From assembly GCF_000143415.4 (NCBI RefSeq), contig NW_003314445.1:28866-72756 (forward strand): DNA of 43,891 nucleotides. The letters are read 5' to 3'. Below the pieces are notes generated by a model. The model saw only the letters and a program-made list of their open reading frames with translations. It had not been told where the DNA came from and did not search any database. The position numbers and the translations under genes were made by a program. Numbering within the stretch: the first letter of the stretch is position 1; the number at the start of each line of letters is the position of its first letter. This stretch comes from Selaginella moellendorffii (lineage: Eukaryota > Streptophyta > Lycopodiopsida > Selaginellales > Selaginellaceae). Of the stretch, positions 41,505 through 43,891 are shown in pieces.

Positions 41505-42610
41505 GATGTGATACGAACTCACTTCTGGTTTCTGTTTTTTCTCTTGCAGACATAGTCATAACTGGTGGCATTTAGAGCTTTGTCATCTAGAGGGTGGTCC
41601 AGCTGAGAACGTGCTACGCATATTTGACACCCGTATATGTGGAGACCGCGAAAGAGCTGAAAGGGATACATTTGCGGTAAGCTCTCTTAACAGAAAAATC
41701 CAACACTAAGTAATCAATAATGTGCAGGTGAGCTTAAACGCGTTGGAATTTTTGCTGTGTCTTCAAGTAAACAGATTTGGAGATCACATCACGAAGCTCA
41801 CCATCCACATATACGGCTGTCAATTTCGTTTCCTGCGGTGGAGAACGCAGCATTGGTGCTGCGAAGTTCCATCGATTCTTGCGTGCATCGAAGATGCTCA
41901 CCAAAGTCCTCTGTAGAACCGATCGCTTATGCTCTGATGAGAATCAGAGTGAGGTCACTTTGACAACATTTCTCACCGTTATTCAAATATGAGAGTAATT
42001 GTTTGGCCTCTGCAATAAAGAGCTTCGAACCAGTGACCAAAGGACCAGAAAATCATGTGGACTAAACACAAAAAGTGCTCTAAAATGTGTTCGTTATTTT
42101 CGACCTGTCAGATTGCTTTGGCATTGTACAAGTATGGCTCCAGCAACGAAAGTGCTGTCTCTTCACTCTTGGGATCAAACTTTAGTGCTAGAGAGCTCAA
42201 GGTTTGCCTGTGTATTCATTGTCCTTGCTCTGCTCTCCCAGGTGATTGGAGCCTTGAATGAACAGATAGAGTATTTGGACATCTGTGGGCAACAGCAAGC
42301 TCATATCTGATGGTAACTTTGGTATGTACAAATTGATAATGGAATATTCACTATATAAGTATTATATTTTTAGAGCATATAGCAAATTGGTTACCAACAG
42401 GTTTATGTTTACTGTCCATATGGGACGTTTCTATTCAGCAGAGGCTGATCCAATCCTCGAGGGCAATTACATTTATAATCTACCACAACATATGACACAA
42501 ACCACAGAAATATTCCAAAAATATTTCTTGGTTTTAAAGCTGTAAAGCATTAATGGTTGGGAGGTTGGCCTAGGGTTTATTCTTTTTTCATTTCATTAGT
42601 ATTGGAGTAA
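41505..42610 (+). pseudogene. TTC38-like tetratricopeptide gene, 3' part (copy B)
   Basis: Same exons as copy A but on the opposite strand: 41,550-41,676 (HNWWHLELCHLEGG), 41,728 to about 41,803 (SLNALEFLLCLQ), 42,112-42,201 (ALYKYGSSNESAV) and from 42,242 (VIGALNEQIE). A Trp of copy A is Cys here (TGT, about 41,640). Exon 2 is cut at about 41,803 by a kelch fragment. The whole block is inverted relative to FAN1 when compared with copy A. Confidence 0.7.
41821..41905 (-). pseudogene. Kelch scrap inserted in TTC38 copy B
   Basis: About 85 bp (GTTTCCTGCGGTGGAGAACG onward) match the kelch fragment at 31,577-31,655 in the same orientation and 41,285-41,360 in the opposite one. They replace the end of TTC38 exon 2 and the start of the next intron. 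Confidence 0.7.
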
Positions 42611-42625
42611 CATGTTCTTTTGGGG

Positions 42626-43891
42626 ATGGCAAATGAGTGGGATATAAATTTTGATAAGGAGTATGGCATTAGTGATGATGGTCATGATGATGAGGAAAAA
42701 ACTCTTTATGGTGTTGTAGTGCAGCATAGTCACTAGATTATTGAGGTTCAGAATGTCATTAAGGAGGTTAAAGATTCCATCAATCCCATTAACAATTTCT
42801 TATTTCATATGGACTTTCAAGGGTTGAATTAATCTCATATCTGTGATTACCATTGGTACATCAAACATGTCAAAGATTATAGTATTGTGGAATAGAAATC
42901 ATCACCAAATATCTAAAAAGTGGATTCTTAGTTGAAATTGTGGGAAAGTTTTTGATCTCACAATCCTTGTGAGGACAAGGTGAAGATTTATTTTTTTATG
43001 ACAAAGCTGATGGGTACATACTTCTTTGTGGTGGAAAAACTACATCAAAACTAGTTCTAAGTGAACTTTTTAAAGTGATTTGAAAAATATTTTCTACACT
43101 TCATTTGTCAAGAAGTTTAAAGAAGTTGAATTACTACAGAGCAAACAAAGGATTTTATCATATGCCGATCAGTTCCATGATCTTTGCCCTAGTTTCAGAG
43201 GTACCATTAATGAACTGTTAAAAATGCAATGTTTTATCAAAGGTTTGAGCATAATGGATGTGCACTAGAAGGTCAAAAAGGATTTTCTAAAATGTTGACT
43301 GATGTTATCATTAAGGCTCATATCTTTTTGCTAAAACCGTTACTCAACTTTATTCAACAGAATGGTCTATAGGTAGTCAACGTGATGACCAGCCCGCAAA
43401 TGTTTCATATTCAGGGAAGAAATAGCCATTGCTATGTCATGACTCAAAATATGAAGATGGCAATGAGACTAAAAAAATTTCATTTAGACCAAGAAGAAAT
43501 AGACGAGGTAAAGGGCAATTGTGTTCATTGCCACAAGGCTGGACATCAAAGCAAAAATTGTTTTGAAGGGGTTAACAAATGCTAAAGTGACTATGGTGGA
43601 ATTTATAAATAATGATAAGAAATAATGTGAGTGATATTGTTATTAGGGTTATATTGCTTCAAGTTAGGCATTCTTTCACAGTTATGAGCCACAAGTTTGA
43701 TATTATATAGTGGAATTGGCTACTCGAGATAAGGAATTGTATGTTGTGATAGTTGTTGTGAAGGAATGGCAACATTATTTGTATGGATTAAACTTCCATT
43801 AAAATAGTGAAAAGGTTTAAGAACTACTAAATATTCAACACAGTTTTTTATTTATATTAATTCTACATTTATTAGTATAACAATTATTGTA
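42626..43891 (+). mobile_element. LTR-retrotransposon Gag relic, copy 2 (runs out of the window)
   Basis: Homologous to 32,221-33,450. The frame at 43,080-43,268 reads the Gag core, and after frame breaks a CCHC zinc knuckle appears at about 43,512-43,560 (CVHCHKAGHQSKNC, C-x2-C-x4-H-x4-C), which binds RNA in Gag proteins. The knuckle is destroyed in copy 1. No Pol domains are visible before the window ends. Confidence 0.68.

Noticed and set aside
1-43891. CRISPR arrays, tRNA genes, operons and ribosome binding sites
   Set aside because: None seen. Direct repeats present are tandem duplications or satellites without regular spacers, and I found no cloverleaf with the usual tRNA box sequences.

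Overview
The window is nuclear DNA of a land plant, most likely a lycophyte such as Selaginella. The evidence is gene structure: FAN1 and chitinase homologues are cut by many introns of about 45-60 bp with GT..AG borders, a plant class IV-type chitinase and a plant TTC38-like TPR gene are present, and the repeats are plant-type. I found no prokaryotic operon structure. The species call is an inference from intron size and gene mix.

Layout. 1-5,444: one copy of a three-gene cassette: (i) an intron-bearing gene fusing a ParB-like domain to an N4/N6 DNA-methyltransferase-like domain (+), (ii) a small C2HC zinc-finger gene (-), (iii) a small orphan gene, ORF3 (-), here broken by a 421-bp inversion. 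5,445-10,070: kelch-repeat pseudogene, decayed FAN1 and methyltransferase fragments, retrotransposon pieces. 10,071-16,640: a chitinase/FAN1 head-to-head pair (both pseudogenes here), a TTC38-like fragment, a PPR scrap and a rearranged FAN1 fragment. 16,712-31,186: a candidate ~14.5-kb transposon with inverted termini. It holds a SWIM-domain transposase relic (-), a GC-rich satellite with a Cassandra-like TRIM carrying 5S rRNA-like sequence, and a second copy of the cassette with two zinc-finger genes. 31,205-35,810: kelch, PPR, Gag, LTR-like, GDSL and chitinase fragments. 36,028-40,497: second chitinase/FAN1 pair; the chitinase is intact and FAN1 carries two lesions. 40,690-43,891: PPR, kelch and TTC38 fragments in inverted order relative to their other copies, then a second Gag relic.

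How the parts relate. The methyltransferase, zinc-finger and ORF3 genes recur together in the same order and orientation, next to transposon-like termini, so I read them as cargo or accessory genes of a large DNA transposon. The ParB-methyltransferase architecture is familiar from bacteria and phages and unexpected in a plant nuclear genome; this is the main candidate for an undescribed system. The two chitinase/FAN1 segments are a recent segmental duplication whose four genes have decayed unequally. Only four CDS look intact: zinc-finger copy 1 (3,695-4,240), ORF3 copy 2 (30,544-30,789), the chitinase (36,028-36,806) and possibly part of a retroelement ORF (8,626-9,528). Nothing here was checked against a database.
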